64,000 nt of DNA, taken from IMG/VR virus record IMGVR_UViG_3300028920_000022, positions 248,001-312,000 of that record. One strand, 5' to 3'. This document shows positions 34,001-42,210 of the stretch, piece by piece (positions within the stretch are counted from its first letter, which is position 1; each line of letters begins with the position of its first letter). A model generated the notes under the pieces. It had not been told where the DNA came from, searched no databases, and worked only from the letters and a program-made list of their open reading frames with translations. The position numbers were made by a program, and so were the translations under genes. Origin of the DNA: a virus.

Positions 34001-36291
34001 GTGTAAATGATGAGGATCAGTTTGAAGCTATAATAGTTACCAGCAGCAAGACACACTTTTTTGTTTCTAACATAGCTCCGGCATATTATCTTCCTAGTGT
34101 ATCTTATACCGAGCTAATAAATCAGAGAAAAGATTTAACACCTATTGCGATAGTTAGTGTAAATATTAGCTCATTTACATTAAACTCTGTTACCGATATA
34201 AGGAAATTTATTGGGGCAAATACGATTAATTTGCCGTTGACTTTGGTACGTCCGGATACTCGACCCAACACGGGAAGTGCTGATGAAGATTTTATTGGAA
34301 ATTTTGAATCGTTGGGTCCATTGATGTGGTGGTTGGATCATGTTGACAGTACTCGAAAAGTTAGAGTGCAGGGAGCTGTAGAAGTTAATTCGTCAGTAGA
34401 TTTTAACGGATTAGGTACAATTATTTTTGATGGAGAAGGAGAGGGATCACTTACATTTAATGATGATTTGGCTATTGGAAATGCCGATCTTTATTTTAAA
34501 GATATAGATGTTGCAGTTAGTTCTGGTACTACTGTTACCGCTTCATCCGGAGCTTACATTTATGGAGAGCGAAGTGTGTTTGTTCTTTATAGTTCATTTG
34601 TAATGGGTAATTCCGCACATTTCAAAAATTGTGAGTTTTATTATTATCCCACGACTGTTGGACCATCATCTACTAATAATATTATTAATGCGGATTTGGG
34701 AGGATGTTTATCATTTACATATTCTGGCACACAAAATGTGGCTATAGAAAATTGCAACTTTATTAGCTCTACAGCACATCGTCCACCATTTATTTGTGTG
34801 TATGTAACTGATAGCTCACTTCCTGCGGTATCCAATTTTGCCGTTAAAAATTGTTATTTTTATGATAGCTCAGCAACCGATCATTGTGCTATAGTAATTG
34901 GTGGAAGAGACAATGAACAACCGTGGTTTTATAATGTAAACATTGAGGGTAATAAATGTTCTGATTATCAATCCATTGTTATTGCGTCTGAAGATACGGA
35001 CGGGGTATCGTGTAGTGATTGTAATATTCGTAATAATATGTGTGGTATAATAGGTGTTTGGGTTTATACAGAAGTAATTAACATTGAAGGTAACGAGGCA
35101 AATGGCATTTTGCAGCCGGTAGTATTAGACCCAACAAACTCAAGCAATTCACGACATTGGCACGGAAGTTCGTCAGCTACGTTGGCGTCAGGAACTGGCG
35201 CCATTAACATCAGTAATAATTATTTAAATGGTGTTATTGGTTTGGGAATTGCTAGTGATTCTGTATATCACACCAATATTCACATAATTGGCAACACTGT
35301 TACTGCGAATACAGGGGCTATTCTTACTACGTGGGGGTATGATGGTGGAGCTGGGGTTACTACTACTACGCGCATAGGTATTGCAATTTATAGTATGGAT
35401 GGTTCTTCTGCAAACTTTGATAAATCGTTTGTAACTATTGCTGATAACTCTATAAATGGTGTAGGTTCTTGGACATTTAGTGCCGGCATTTATAATACTG
35501 CCAACGCTAACATTGTAAATAATACAATTTGTGGGTTTACTAGTTTTGGGCTTTTGGTTTATGCTAAATATGCCGGCAGTTTAATTAATATTCGTGGTAA
35601 TATTCTTGATCGGGAAGGCGACACGGTCACTGCATATATTTATGTAGATGGTGTAGGTACCCAGGGAGGGGGAATTGTTGCGGATAACATAATTGACTCC
35701 TGGGATGTTGGGTCAGGAGACATGACTGATGCCATTCAGACTGGTGAAGAATGGGTGGTTGAGAGGAACAAGAATCATCGCCAGACTATGACAATGAGAG
35801 CGAAGGATATTGGTAGGTTTAATGATGGTAACGCCGCATTTGTAGATGAATTTTTACCAGGCGCCACTCCAACGTCAGAACTTGCCTCATTTGTGTTGCA
35901 AGACCAAGATGTTTCTGAAGCACTTTTTGTGGTTAACAGTGGCGATTCTGCGTCAGTAATATTGTATGATCTTGTGTGGAACTTACTACCATTTGGAACA
36001 ACTCTTATTAACGTTTCGGTGAACTATAGTGGAATCAATACTGGATATTGGGTTTCTACCTCACCAATTACATTGAAGGTTTATGAACCTGGGGGAATAA
36101 TAGATACCCAGGTTGGATCAACAGCATCAGGTGAACTAACAGTATCAGCTACTGGTACATTAACTTTGTCGCCAGCAATCGCTAGTTTACGTAGTTCACG
36201 ACCTTATGTTAAGATTGAGTTTGATGCCGAAGCGCAAGGTGGCGATCGTTCTCTTGCGATTTCAGCACTAATAGCCACTTATCAATGGTGA
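31048..36291 (+). CDS. Tailspike / beta-helix fibre protein 2 (giant)
   Basis: 1747 residues. The start overlaps the previous stop. An N-terminal attachment part (DDNITEQGGETINQLRDAVFKIQAELGINPSG, with LVGGPAANLRHVASHIDIND near 150) is followed by several beta domains (~250-1080). A right-handed beta-helix with Asn-rich turns runs from ~1090 to ~1560 (NCNFISSTA, NVNIEGNKCSDY, IRNNMCGI, INIEGNEANG). The last ~150 residues are a beta-sandwich ending ISALIATYQW, matching in layout the C-terminus of the first spike. Both spikes therefore probably share a trimerisation or receptor domain. Two Asp-Gly-Tyr copies (VDGYAE, YDGYIG). Confidence 0.8.
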   Translation: MSVYPSDLDDDSTIIRIDDNITEQGGETINQLRDAVFKIQAELGINPSGSQSSVLNRLNVSLDSVGNIKQSALTAVGLVTLPIDNAQVGTNAGIQESKLALDFSTSSLRALISGNATLLNTVATTVATSGSDFSKHLVGGPAANLRHVASHIDINDVPTDSRDTSFTWSGIVDKDGAQYAADNVAEALVEIAGNLGDHQNETTAAHAASAISVDTSSFTTLETTSDTVQKALDNIDDNETLNLGMHRTTMHSNGVPRDARSQLLLVDGYAENVVPVTSVNTYLAHNPPGTVPVDDVYLGDNVVKFNPGAGAAQYLFESKFSQVKPGDIITINYGNGLEASYEIDSTRFVLGSEWYVRLNGTNLDEATGYARIDRPLFDDQTHGILAVASANATPAVTFPNIRGSLIVADPKGACALGLGFDPNQIDDEHYKLYLQFYPTGTPSEKTLTLPYIDVTGNAGATPGAYTLENIVQATNDKFREAGYNYRFIAYASNGNFGIMLADSIDGASFSIISGDNSSGTLAEGVYTENVVGDTNPDLAELDGLGLGANNANVASPAYQSSFVDSTAALLPTKIFVPKRRRDYIVNGIRYDELAPAANSNANRYWVAEITNRNATASTVEVTYTVEADLRDSELLPGKTIVVAPTVAFTSPSYYDVDYGRFIIKTVNFSVCPGAQTTEITVINGLAHAGTPVAFSSPAGLAVRLYFSEDSTAVDEYNLIDTAPAGTYLRHHEIFVTDTKKTFTHERARLDATQVESSRQLAAANWNITDVAPKLRGFRDSDTTFNKYVRFYVLNYNSTTGEYDGYIGRRNPLNYTISEYGEIVRARKNIPTRFYDATNVDYIELLYDEPGTAASWIMSANSARYIDIELFPSLALDDELLLLASCEINANTVSQVISRKQTGSISELEFTDSAIDFIESGDRLLHANGVLRGLSYRGPDPNDSSVLIFNGGTALVNGHISTINDGTIRIPEVRSTASDTVEWAICVNDEDQFEAIIVTSSKTHFFVSNIAPAYYLPSVSYTELINQRKDLTPIAIVSVNISSFTLNSVTDIRKFIGANTINLPLTLVRPDTRPNTGSADEDFIGNFESLGPLMWWLDHVDSTRKVRVQGAVEVNSSVDFNGLGTIIFDGEGEGSLTFNDDLAIGNADLYFKDIDVAVSSGTTVTASSGAYIYGERSVFVLYSSFVMGNSAHFKNCEFYYYPTTVGPSSTNNIINADLGGCLSFTYSGTQNVAIENCNFISSTAHRPPFICVYVTDSSLPAVSNFAVKNCYFYDSSATDHCAIVIGGRDNEQPWFYNVNIEGNKCSDYQSIVIASEDTDGVSCSDCNIRNNMCGIIGVWVYTEVINIEGNEANGILQPVVLDPTNSSNSRHWHGSSSATLASGTGAINISNNYLNGVIGLGIASDSVYHTNIHIIGNTVTANTGAILTTWGYDGGAGVTTTTRIGIAIYSMDGSSANFDKSFVTIADNSINGVGSWTFSAGIYNTANANIVNNTICGFTSFGLLVYAKYAGSLINIRGNILDREGDTVTAYIYVDGVGTQGGGIVADNIIDSWDVGSGDMTDAIQTGEEWVVERNKNHRQTMTMRAKDIGRFNDGNAAFVDEFLPGATPTSELASFVLQDQDVSEALFVVNSGDSASVILYDLVWNLLPFGTTLINVSVNYSGINTGYWVSTSPITLKVYEPGGIIDTQVGSTASGELTVSATGTLTLSPAIASLRSSRPYVKIEFDAEAQGGDRSLAISALIATYQW

Positions 36292-36292
36292 T

Positions 36293-37009
36293 TTAGTTTG
36301 ACGCGCAACACAAGTAATATCCAGTGCCATCAATACAACCTTCCGGCAGAATTTCGTTAGAAGTGCATACGGCTAGGTTTAAAAACCCTTCTGGACATCC
36401 CGGAAAACTACCAAGGTCTATTTCGCCATACTGATGACACACTGGTTTGCAGACGTTAGGGGTTGCGTCTTCTGCGGAATCTCTAACTGCCCCGCCGCCA
36501 GGATACCAGTTTGGATCGGGAATAATTGAGTTAGCCCCACATTCGCTCCAACCATCACACCCTCCACAGTCCATATACTGTCCAGTACACGGATCCTGAA
36601 CCAATCCGCATGCTTCGGGAATAGGTTCTCCACTTTCAGGAGTCCAACCAGATAGACTGATTGCAATGTTGGTGCAATCCCAAGGTTCACAATTACCACC
36701 AGTGTTTCCAGTTCCTCCTGAGCCTTCGCCACCCGTGGACGTGTCCCCACCAGTACCTAAATCGGTACCACCAGTACCTAAATCGTTACCTCCGACCTCA
36801 GTACCACCAGTACCCAAATCAGTACCTCCGGTTCCAGATTCGGTTCCTCCGGTAGCGTCGGCACCACCAGTTTCGCTGAGTCCTCCGGTTTCCACGGATT
36901 CAATTCCGCCCTCTCCTCCCGCTTCGTAATCCACTGTGCGGGTGGAATTGGAAGAGCCACATCCAATAGCTAATAGAACTAAACCAATTGCGGTGAGATT
37001 TTCTTTCAT
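36293..37009 (-). CDS. Lipoprotein with Gly/Thr repeats and Cys-rich C-terminus
   Basis: 238 residues on the minus strand, ending 1 nt from the end of the spike gene. A 16-residue signal peptide (KENLTAIGLVLLAIG) precedes the lipobox Cys17 (LAIGC), so it is exported and lipidated. Residues ~35-105 form a low-complexity linker of TGGTDLG-type repeats, encoded by a 21-bp tandem repeat. The remainder carries ~16 cysteines in patterns such as CGLVQDPCTGQYMDCGGC, reminiscent of disulfide-rich secreted modules common in Myxococcota. It has its own sigma70 promoter and an AAAGGAGA ribosome site, which fits a 'moron' expressed in the host (superinfection exclusion or surface alteration). Function unknown. 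Confidence 0.75.
   Translation of the reverse strand: MKENLTAIGLVLLAIGCGSSNSTRTVDYEAGGEGGIESVETGGLSETGGADATGGTESGTGGTDLGTGGTEVGGNDLGTGGTDLGTGGDTSTGGEGSGGTGNTGGNCEPWDCTNIAISLSGWTPESGEPIPEACGLVQDPCTGQYMDCGGCDGWSECGANSIIPDPNWYPGGGAVRDSAEDATPNVCKPVCHQYGEIDLGSFPGCPEGFLNLAVCTSNEILPEGCIDGTGYYLCCASN
36746..36860 (-). repeat. 21-bp tandem repeat in lipoprotein linker
   Basis: Near-identical units (CAGTACCTAAATC core) recur every 21 bp or 42 bp, encoding TGGTDLG on the minus strand. The high identity of units suggests recent expansion by slippage. The + strand Pro-rich frames across this region are antisense artefacts. Confidence 0.7.
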
Positions 37010-37032
37010 TTTTCCTGTCTCCTTTGTTCCAT

Positions 37033-37061
37033 CTTATATCATTCCAACAGCTTTCTGTCAA
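37033..37061 (-). promoter_or_regulatory. Sigma70-type promoter of the lipoprotein gene
   Basis: Read on the minus strand: TTGACA (37061-37056), 17-nt spacer, TATAAG (37038-37033). The -35 is consensus and the spacing is optimal; the ATG lies ~25 nt beyond the -10, preceded by AAAGGAGA. The promoter would be active in a bacterial host without phage factors. Confidence 0.75.
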
Positions 37062-37111
37062 CAAGATTTTTCGATCCACATATATTTAACCAAAACTGCC
37101 GATTTCTTTCT

Positions 37112-37124
37112 TATAATGCGTGCC
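37112..37124 (+). promoter_or_regulatory. Promoter-like TATAAT element before tail module
   Basis: TATAATGCGTGCC, shared (with one difference) with the element at 22858, again in the divergent gap after a minus-strand gene. It is well placed to start the tail transcript; initiation near 37124 would exclude the GTG at 37120 as start of the next gene. No good -35 box. Confidence 0.45.
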
Positions 37125-37155
37125 TGCCATAGCAATAATTTGGCAGTCTAGATGT

Positions 37156-37950
37156 ATGGCAGTCGGATTTAATCATGTTACGGATCTGTACGATATTTAC
37201 AATGTTGTTCAGAATACAATAATTCGCTATCCCAAGGAAGTAATTATATTTACGCTGCGCGAAGTTTTCGAAAAAGATAGCTACTATCATTACGTAAGAA
37301 ATGCCTGGGGCTTCCCAGAAACTCCAGATCATACAGATTTAGATCCTTATGCGGGCATGTTCGATGATGGGACTACCAGGATCTATATAGGAGAGCAGAA
37401 TCGGGGAGACCAGATTTATTATCCCGCTCTGATAGTCAAGTCAGGCGGAGCCAGATCTAAACCATTATCACTTAATCGTGACCAGTATGTGGTCGGATAT
37501 AAATCTGTGTTGTTTACAGATACTGATGGGCATGAGCGATTAGTTCAGCGTCCGGAGAAATTCATACTTTCCGGAGCATGGGAAAGCTCTATGAACATAG
37601 AGGTACTCGCTCGTGGAATTCATGCCCGAGATGATTTAGTAGAGATAGTCGCTTTATTATTTAAAGACTGGAAATGGAACGAGTTGAACAGAGCTGGGAT
37701 ATCGGTAAAGCCAAATATTTCTATTGGTTCACCCAGCGAAAGCGAAGATAGGAATGATAAGTTGTATCGGCAAACTGTAACTTTGGAACTTTGGACAGAA
37801 TGGAGGAGAGAAATACCCGTAGAAAGCATTTTGGATGCTATCAATTTCTGCGTAGATTTGGGTCATACAGAAGACGATGTTTTTATTCCCGCACCCAATA
37901 TATCAATCAGTACTAAAGTGGAGCTTTTGGACGCTTTTCAGCCAGCTTAG
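37156..37950 (+). CDS. Tail terminator / neck protein preceding sheath
   Basis: 265 residues from ATG 37156 (MAVGFNHV). A frame-compatible GTG at 37120 lies upstream of the presumed transcription start. The sequence is soluble alpha/beta with 'DVYNVVQNTIIRYPKEVIIFTLREVF' and 'SMNIEVLARGIHARDDLVEIVALLFKDWKWNEL' helices and a 'NDKLYRQTVTLELWTEWRREI' strand: a layout used by tail-completion proteins that cap the tube and sheath. Its place directly before the sheath matches the tail terminator slot in myoviruses. Identity not proven by sequence alone. Confidence 0.6.
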   Translation: MAVGFNHVTDLYDIYNVVQNTIIRYPKEVIIFTLREVFEKDSYYHYVRNAWGFPETPDHTDLDPYAGMFDDGTTRIYIGEQNRGDQIYYPALIVKSGGARSKPLSLNRDQYVVGYKSVLFTDTDGHERLVQRPEKFILSGAWESSMNIEVLARGIHARDDLVEIVALLFKDWKWNELNRAGISVKPNISIGSPSESEDRNDKLYRQTVTLELWTEWRREIPVESILDAINFCVDLGHTEDDVFIPAPNISISTKVELLDAFQPA

Positions 37951-38034
37951 GCTTTAAAAAAGCTGAATGGTGCTGGGAATAATATAGTATCTTAAGAGAA
38001 TGGACTAACTTAATTAACGTTAGAGGAATAATCG

Positions 38035-40500
38035 ATGCCAAACTTTCCAGGCTCAAACCAAGCACTTCCTGGCGTATATACCCAGGTAACTACATTATCA
38101 AAAGGCGTTTCCATTCCCGGTGGACAGCGATCTGCTGTGTTGATGGGAGAAGGCTCCAGAATAGAAACAATAGTTGCTTCAGCGAATGGTGGTGGCAATG
38201 ATGGTCTGGATTCAACTTTTACTACCACTACAGGGCAGGACGGAAGGCATTTTCAGTTAAGTAATGCTCCTATTATCAGTAATCGCACAACTTTGTATAA
38301 AAACGGGGTAACGCTGGCAGGTACGGAAGGAACTAATAACGAGTCATCGTTTAGTTCCGCTTATGATTATAGAATAGATATCACTGATGGAACGATTGAA
38401 CTGCAAGCGGCAGCACTCGTAGATCAGGGTGGCGCATATTACTCAGCTAGTGCCCTAAATGTGGGAACTGGAGAAATCTCCAATTTAACACTAGTAGATG
38501 AAAATGCCCCTTCTGAAACTTGGACTGTTCGTTGCACTTCAGTGCGGCGAGACGGTTATGGCGATCCTATTGATGGATATGCCAAATTTGTGGTTCAGGG
38601 GTCAGTAAGCGGCACCATACTGGACGGTTATGGGAATCAAATATTCTGGCAGTCTAACGGTGTATTGGTAAGTAATGGTATCCTTAGTTTCTCTATCTCG
38701 GAAGGAGCTACGGCATTCCAGGAAGGCGATCGTTTTACCATTGAAGTGGAAGGCGGAGTACTCCTAGCTGGAGACAGCTTAACTGCAACTTATATAGCCA
38801 CCACAGACATCAATACTCCAGAGTATTTTACAGACATTAACGCACTCACCACAAAACATGGTTCACCAAGTTTGACGAACCGTCTTTCTCTGGGTGCCCA
38901 GTTAACTTTTGCTAATACTCCTCCTGGTGTTTGGGCACTGCAAGCTGCTCCATCAATTCCAAGACGTGTTTCTTATGTGTTGGAAGAGTCGGCTTCTGGC
39001 GGAACAGCGGTAGATGATTTGACATTTGCTTTGCCCCTTGGGGTTGTTCCGGACGCTGATACAAATATTAATTTCTTTATTACCGATCCAGTAACAGAAG
39101 TAGAATCACAGATAATCCCTAATAAAGTGGATTTTTATGATGCCGCTATAACAGCGAGTCCTACTTCATTCATCAATGGTGCTGGGTATGTATTCTCATA
39201 TACGGTAATTTTAGATGAGACTACTGGTGTAGTTAAAGAAGACAATGATGGCGTTTTGGTTTCCTTGGGCGGAAGTCAAGCAACGATCAGTAGCGCAACA
39301 GTAAACTTTAACATTGATGATTTAAGTGCAACTCGTTCATTGAAGATCTTCAACGCCGCTTCGGCGAACAATGGAACTCATACGATCGTGTCGATTTCTG
39401 ATGGAGTAATGACTATTCAGCATGAGACCGGTGGTACATTTGTGGGAGAAACTTCGGTAGAATTCCAGGTTCTTGATTCTTCAATTGAGGATGCAAAGAT
39501 TCTTTGGACTGATGATCTGGCAATGACTTTGGGACAGTCACTTCGTGCAACCATTGTTGATACCAGGGACGCTGATTTCTTTGATGTTGGATGGATTTCT
39601 GCTTATGAAGCGCTGGAAACTATTGAAACGGATATAATTGTTCCATTACCTTCACAAACGATTTCTGCCATTTTCCAGAACGGCAAGTCACATGTTGAAT
39701 ATATGAGCAATATCAAGAATCGTAAAGAACGGGTGTTGTTCATTGGTGCAATTCAAGGATTAGAGCCAGCCAACGTAATTGGAACCACTAATGCTGCGGT
39801 GGAGGACATAGGTATTCTTGAAGGAATTCAAGGTGACGATGTTTCCGAGGTTCTAGCTGGAAACATTGAGGATCTGGCGAACTACGGTGTACAGAACGCT
39901 TATTCTGATACTTATCGGGTTTGTTACTTCTACCCTGATGAGATTGTGGTTCAGATTGGCGCTGATAGAACATTGGTGGATGGGTTCTTTATTTCCGCAG
40001 CAGCGGCAGGGTTCTTATCTGCAATGACGAATATTGCGGTACCATTGACCAATAAGACGCTCAGCGGGTTCACCATTTTGAGTGATAAGCAGTATCGTCC
40101 AATTACTCTGGAGCAACTAACTGCCAGCGGTATTACGGTATTGCAGCCTATAACTGGTGGTGGACGAGTTATTCGTGGTCAGACTACTACTAATAGCGGA
40201 TATCTTGAAGAGCTTGAACTTAGCATTGTCTTCATACGAGACCGTATTGCTAAGAATATGCGGCAAGCATTCCAGGGATTCATTGGTACGGCTGAGTCCA
40301 GCATACTCAAAGGGTCTTTGATTTCGCGTGCCACAGGTATGTTAAACGGCTTTATAACGCAAGGATACATTACTTCGTGGACGGATTTGAAAGTTGATAG
40401 AGATGAAGTTGATCCAACACAGTGGAATGTGAAAGTACATGTACAACCCACTTATCCGGTTAACTTTGTTTATATTGAGTTTACAGTTGGTATTCTGTAA
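38035..40500 (+). CDS. Tail sheath protein
   Basis: 821 residues, larger than T4 gp18 (659). AGAGGAA ribosome site. The N-terminus (PNFPGSNQALPGVYTQVTTLSKGVSIPGG) is the standard sheath start. Inserted beta domains fill residues ~60-260. The conserved core follows, with DIETDIIVPLP-type strand then VEYMSNIKNRKERVLFIGAIQG, and the C-terminal GGRVIRGQTTTNS, FIRDRIAKNMRQAFQGFIGT and VKVHVQPTYPVNFVYIEFTVGIL used for inter-subunit strand exchange. It contracts to drive the tube through the cell envelope. Three Asp-Gly-Tyr copies occur in the inserted domain. Confidence 0.9.
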   Translation: MPNFPGSNQALPGVYTQVTTLSKGVSIPGGQRSAVLMGEGSRIETIVASANGGGNDGLDSTFTTTTGQDGRHFQLSNAPIISNRTTLYKNGVTLAGTEGTNNESSFSSAYDYRIDITDGTIELQAAALVDQGGAYYSASALNVGTGEISNLTLVDENAPSETWTVRCTSVRRDGYGDPIDGYAKFVVQGSVSGTILDGYGNQIFWQSNGVLVSNGILSFSISEGATAFQEGDRFTIEVEGGVLLAGDSLTATYIATTDINTPEYFTDINALTTKHGSPSLTNRLSLGAQLTFANTPPGVWALQAAPSIPRRVSYVLEESASGGTAVDDLTFALPLGVVPDADTNINFFITDPVTEVESQIIPNKVDFYDAAITASPTSFINGAGYVFSYTVILDETTGVVKEDNDGVLVSLGGSQATISSATVNFNIDDLSATRSLKIFNAASANNGTHTIVSISDGVMTIQHETGGTFVGETSVEFQVLDSSIEDAKILWTDDLAMTLGQSLRATIVDTRDADFFDVGWISAYEALETIETDIIVPLPSQTISAIFQNGKSHVEYMSNIKNRKERVLFIGAIQGLEPANVIGTTNAAVEDIGILEGIQGDDVSEVLAGNIEDLANYGVQNAYSDTYRVCYFYPDEIVVQIGADRTLVDGFFISAAAAGFLSAMTNIAVPLTNKTLSGFTILSDKQYRPITLEQLTASGITVLQPITGGGRVIRGQTTTNSGYLEELELSIVFIRDRIAKNMRQAFQGFIGTAESSILKGSLISRATGMLNGFITQGYITSWTDLKVDRDEVDPTQWNVKVHVQPTYPVNFVYIEFTVGIL

Positions 40501-40521
40501 TAAACTAATAAGGATAAATAA

Positions 40522-41181
40522 ATGCCAGTTAGAATTAATAATGCGGGTAGTACCAGGATAACTTCACCTGAGGGCGATGCAGCAAGGACCGCAACCCATC
40601 TGTCAACCAACATTTATCTTGCAGTTAATGGCATTCAGTTAGCTGCGGTACAATCTCTTCAGGTTAACGAAGAGCGTGGATTAAAGATGATTGATGAGGT
40701 TGGTACAGACGGTCACATTGATAGCGCTCCAAATGTTTCTACCAATATCACTGGCACATGTAATCGTGTAAGGTTTGATGGTCAAAGAATTGCTGAAGCA
40801 TTTCAACGTGGATTTGTGCATGTCCATGCACAGCGTATTCCTTTTGATATTGAGGTACATGATAATTTCCAGGGAGCAGATGACGATTCAATCATTGTTA
40901 CCACTATCCGCAACGTATGGATCCAGAGTATTAGATATACCTATCAAGTATCTGACTTTGTTATTGTTGAAGATATGATTTGGCAAGCTGAAAGCATTGA
41001 AAGTGTGCGACAGTCTGGTGCGGCTGTTGTGGGTCCAGTTAATAATCGTGGTATTCCAATGTCTGGCGCCAGTACACTTAACCCATATGAGACATCAGCA
41101 GATGTGGGTAAGTATCGTGGTGCCCTGGATGCTCCTGGTTTATTGGATGCTTTTAATGCTGCGGCAGGCAGAGTCCGCTAA
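40522..41181 (+). CDS. Tail tube protein
   Basis: 219 residues, immediately after the sheath with an AAGGA-type ribosome site, which is the invariant myovirus order. It is beta-rich (NIYLAVNGIQLAAVQSLQVNEERGLKMIDEVG, DDDSIIVTTIRNVWIQSIRYTYQVSDFVIVEDMIWQAE), fitting the beta-barrel tube fold that stacks as hexameric rings. The C-terminal ~50 residues extend beyond the barrel. Two hairpins follow the gene, which may separate abundant tube mRNA from the low-level chaperone gene. Confidence 0.85.
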   Translation: MPVRINNAGSTRITSPEGDAARTATHLSTNIYLAVNGIQLAAVQSLQVNEERGLKMIDEVGTDGHIDSAPNVSTNITGTCNRVRFDGQRIAEAFQRGFVHVHAQRIPFDIEVHDNFQGADDDSIIVTTIRNVWIQSIRYTYQVSDFVIVEDMIWQAESIESVRQSGAAVVGPVNNRGIPMSGASTLNPYETSADVGKYRGALDAPGLLDAFNAAAGRVR

Positions 41182-41188
41182 TCTTTTG

Positions 41189-41232
41189 GGTATTTCGTTA
41201 TATACCTAAAGTGGCTAAAAACCATTAGTCAC
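41189..41232 (+). other. Two tandem hairpins after the tail tube gene
   Basis: GGTAT (41189-41193) pairs with ATACC (41202-41206); GTGGCTAA (41211-41218) pairs with TTAGTCAC (41225-41232) with one G-T pair. No T-run, so perhaps an RNA processing or stabilising element rather than a terminator. Confidence 0.45.
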
Positions 41233-41252
41233 ATAAAAACAGGAGTGTAAGT

Positions 41253-41852
41253 ATGAGTAATGGGAAGAAAGTTCGTGGTATTTCCAGTCCCATGGGTAGA
41301 TTAGCATTTGCTAAACAACAGGAAAAAAAGGTATTAACCGTTGACGATCCTACCGTAGAAGATGAGGTAGAAGATTCGGAAGAACAATATAGGAAAGAGC
41401 TTGAAGCAGCCCGCAAAGCTAAACAAGAAGCTCAGGTAAAAGCTACTCCGCAAGCTATCAACAGATTAGAAATCTTAGCTGGAATTGGCAGATTAGGTAC
41501 AGAAATAACTATAGATAATATTACATTTTCCCTTAAATCTCTCAAAGCTAGGGAAATGCGGGAGATAATGGTTGCAGCATCTAAGGTTGAAAACGCCGTA
41601 GAACAAGCCTTTGAGATGCGAGCAAATACTATAGCTAGAGCTATCGATAAGGTCAACGGGCAACCATTTGATATTATATTAGGATCTGATGATTTGGATT
41701 TTAAAATTGCTTTTGTACAAGAATTAGATGAAAAAGTATTGGTAAAATTGCATAATGAATATACGGCAATGGTAAGTGATTCTAATTCTAAAATAGAAGA
41801 GGATTTAGGCAAAACCGCCGAGGAGGTGTCTGAGACAGTAAAAAAATCGTAA
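41253..41852 (+). CDS. Tail assembly chaperone, short (0-frame) form
   Basis: 199 residues, AGGAG ribosome site. An acidic/charged helical N-terminus (~15-60) is followed by a helical core (EITIDNITFSLKSLKAREMREIMVAASKVENAV). It ends ETVKKS at a TAA two codons after a slippery run. The position between tube and tape measure is where tailed phages encode paired chaperones (lambda gpG/gpT style) that coat the tape measure during tail assembly. These are normally present in assembly only, not in mature virions. Confidence 0.8.
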   Translation: MSNGKKVRGISSPMGRLAFAKQQEKKVLTVDDPTVEDEVEDSEEQYRKELEAARKAKQEAQVKATPQAINRLEILAGIGRLGTEITIDNITFSLKSLKAREMREIMVAASKVENAVEQAFEMRANTIARAIDKVNGQPFDIILGSDDLDFKIAFVQELDEKVLVKLHNEYTAMVSDSNSKIEEDLGKTAEEVSETVKKS

Positions 41853-42202
41853 ATGACATAGAACATAGGTTTATTTGGTTTTTATGTAAGAAATATACAA
41901 AACTACCAGATGATCCGTGGTTCGAGGAAATTGATGATTTCCAATGGATGTGGATGTTTTATTCCTGGATTGCGGATCAAAAAGAACAACATGAAATGTT
42001 CCATGATTACGGTACTTTTGTTGGATCATTCTTTAATCAAGAAATGGCTAAGCAGATTTGGAATTCCAAGAATCCACAGTTTACATCTACTGATGAAGAA
42101 TATGAGCAATCAGCTAAGAACGTTTTGGAAGTGGGAAAACAAGTGTCTCAAACATCAAAGCATAGAAGGCATCGAAGAAATATGAAAGTACTTAATAAAT
42201 AG
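41253..42202 (+). CDS. Tail assembly chaperone, -1 frameshift fusion form
   Basis: Reading slips -1 at A_AAA_AAA (41840-41846). The -1 frame is then open without interruption to the TAA at 42200-42202, giving about 316 residues. After the slip the product reads KIVNDIEHRFIWFLCKKYTKLPDDPWF then MWMFYSWIADQKEQHEMFHDY and a basic end (KHRRHRRNMKVLNK). This downstream part has no start codon or ribosome site of its own near its beginning (the first ATG is 41948, deep in a conserved-looking Trp-rich helix). That is the expected arrangement for a gpGT-like fusion. It ends 8 nt before the tape-measure start. Confidence 0.8.
41821..41846 (+). promoter_or_regulatory. Programmed -1 frameshift cassette (internal SD + slippery A7)
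   Basis: AGGAGG at 41821-41826 lies 13 nt before a seven-A slippery run A_AAA_AAA (41840-41846), followed by TCG TAA. The layout resembles the dnaX frameshift signal, where an upstream Shine-Dalgarno-like stimulator promotes -1 slippage. A downstream stem is weak (ACATA/TATGT). Confidence 0.8.
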
Positions 42203-42210
42203 GTTTTTAA

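Noticed and set aside
36746-36860. CRISPR-like short repeats
   Set aside because: Units are contiguous 21-bp in-frame coding repeats without spacers.
36661-36929. Pro-rich + strand ORFs (PPVPKSVPPVPKS)
   Set aside because: Antisense reading of the Gly/Thr repeat of the minus-strand lipoprotein, which has signal peptide, promoter and ribosome site.
37120-37122. GTG as start of the tail terminator-like gene
   Set aside because: It lies beside the TATAAT element, upstream of the likely transcript start; ATG 37156 gives a normal N-terminus.
41910-42185. 0-frame ORF after the chaperone gene
   Set aside because: It overlaps the -1 frame continuation, which has coherent Trp-rich helix sequence and explains the region.
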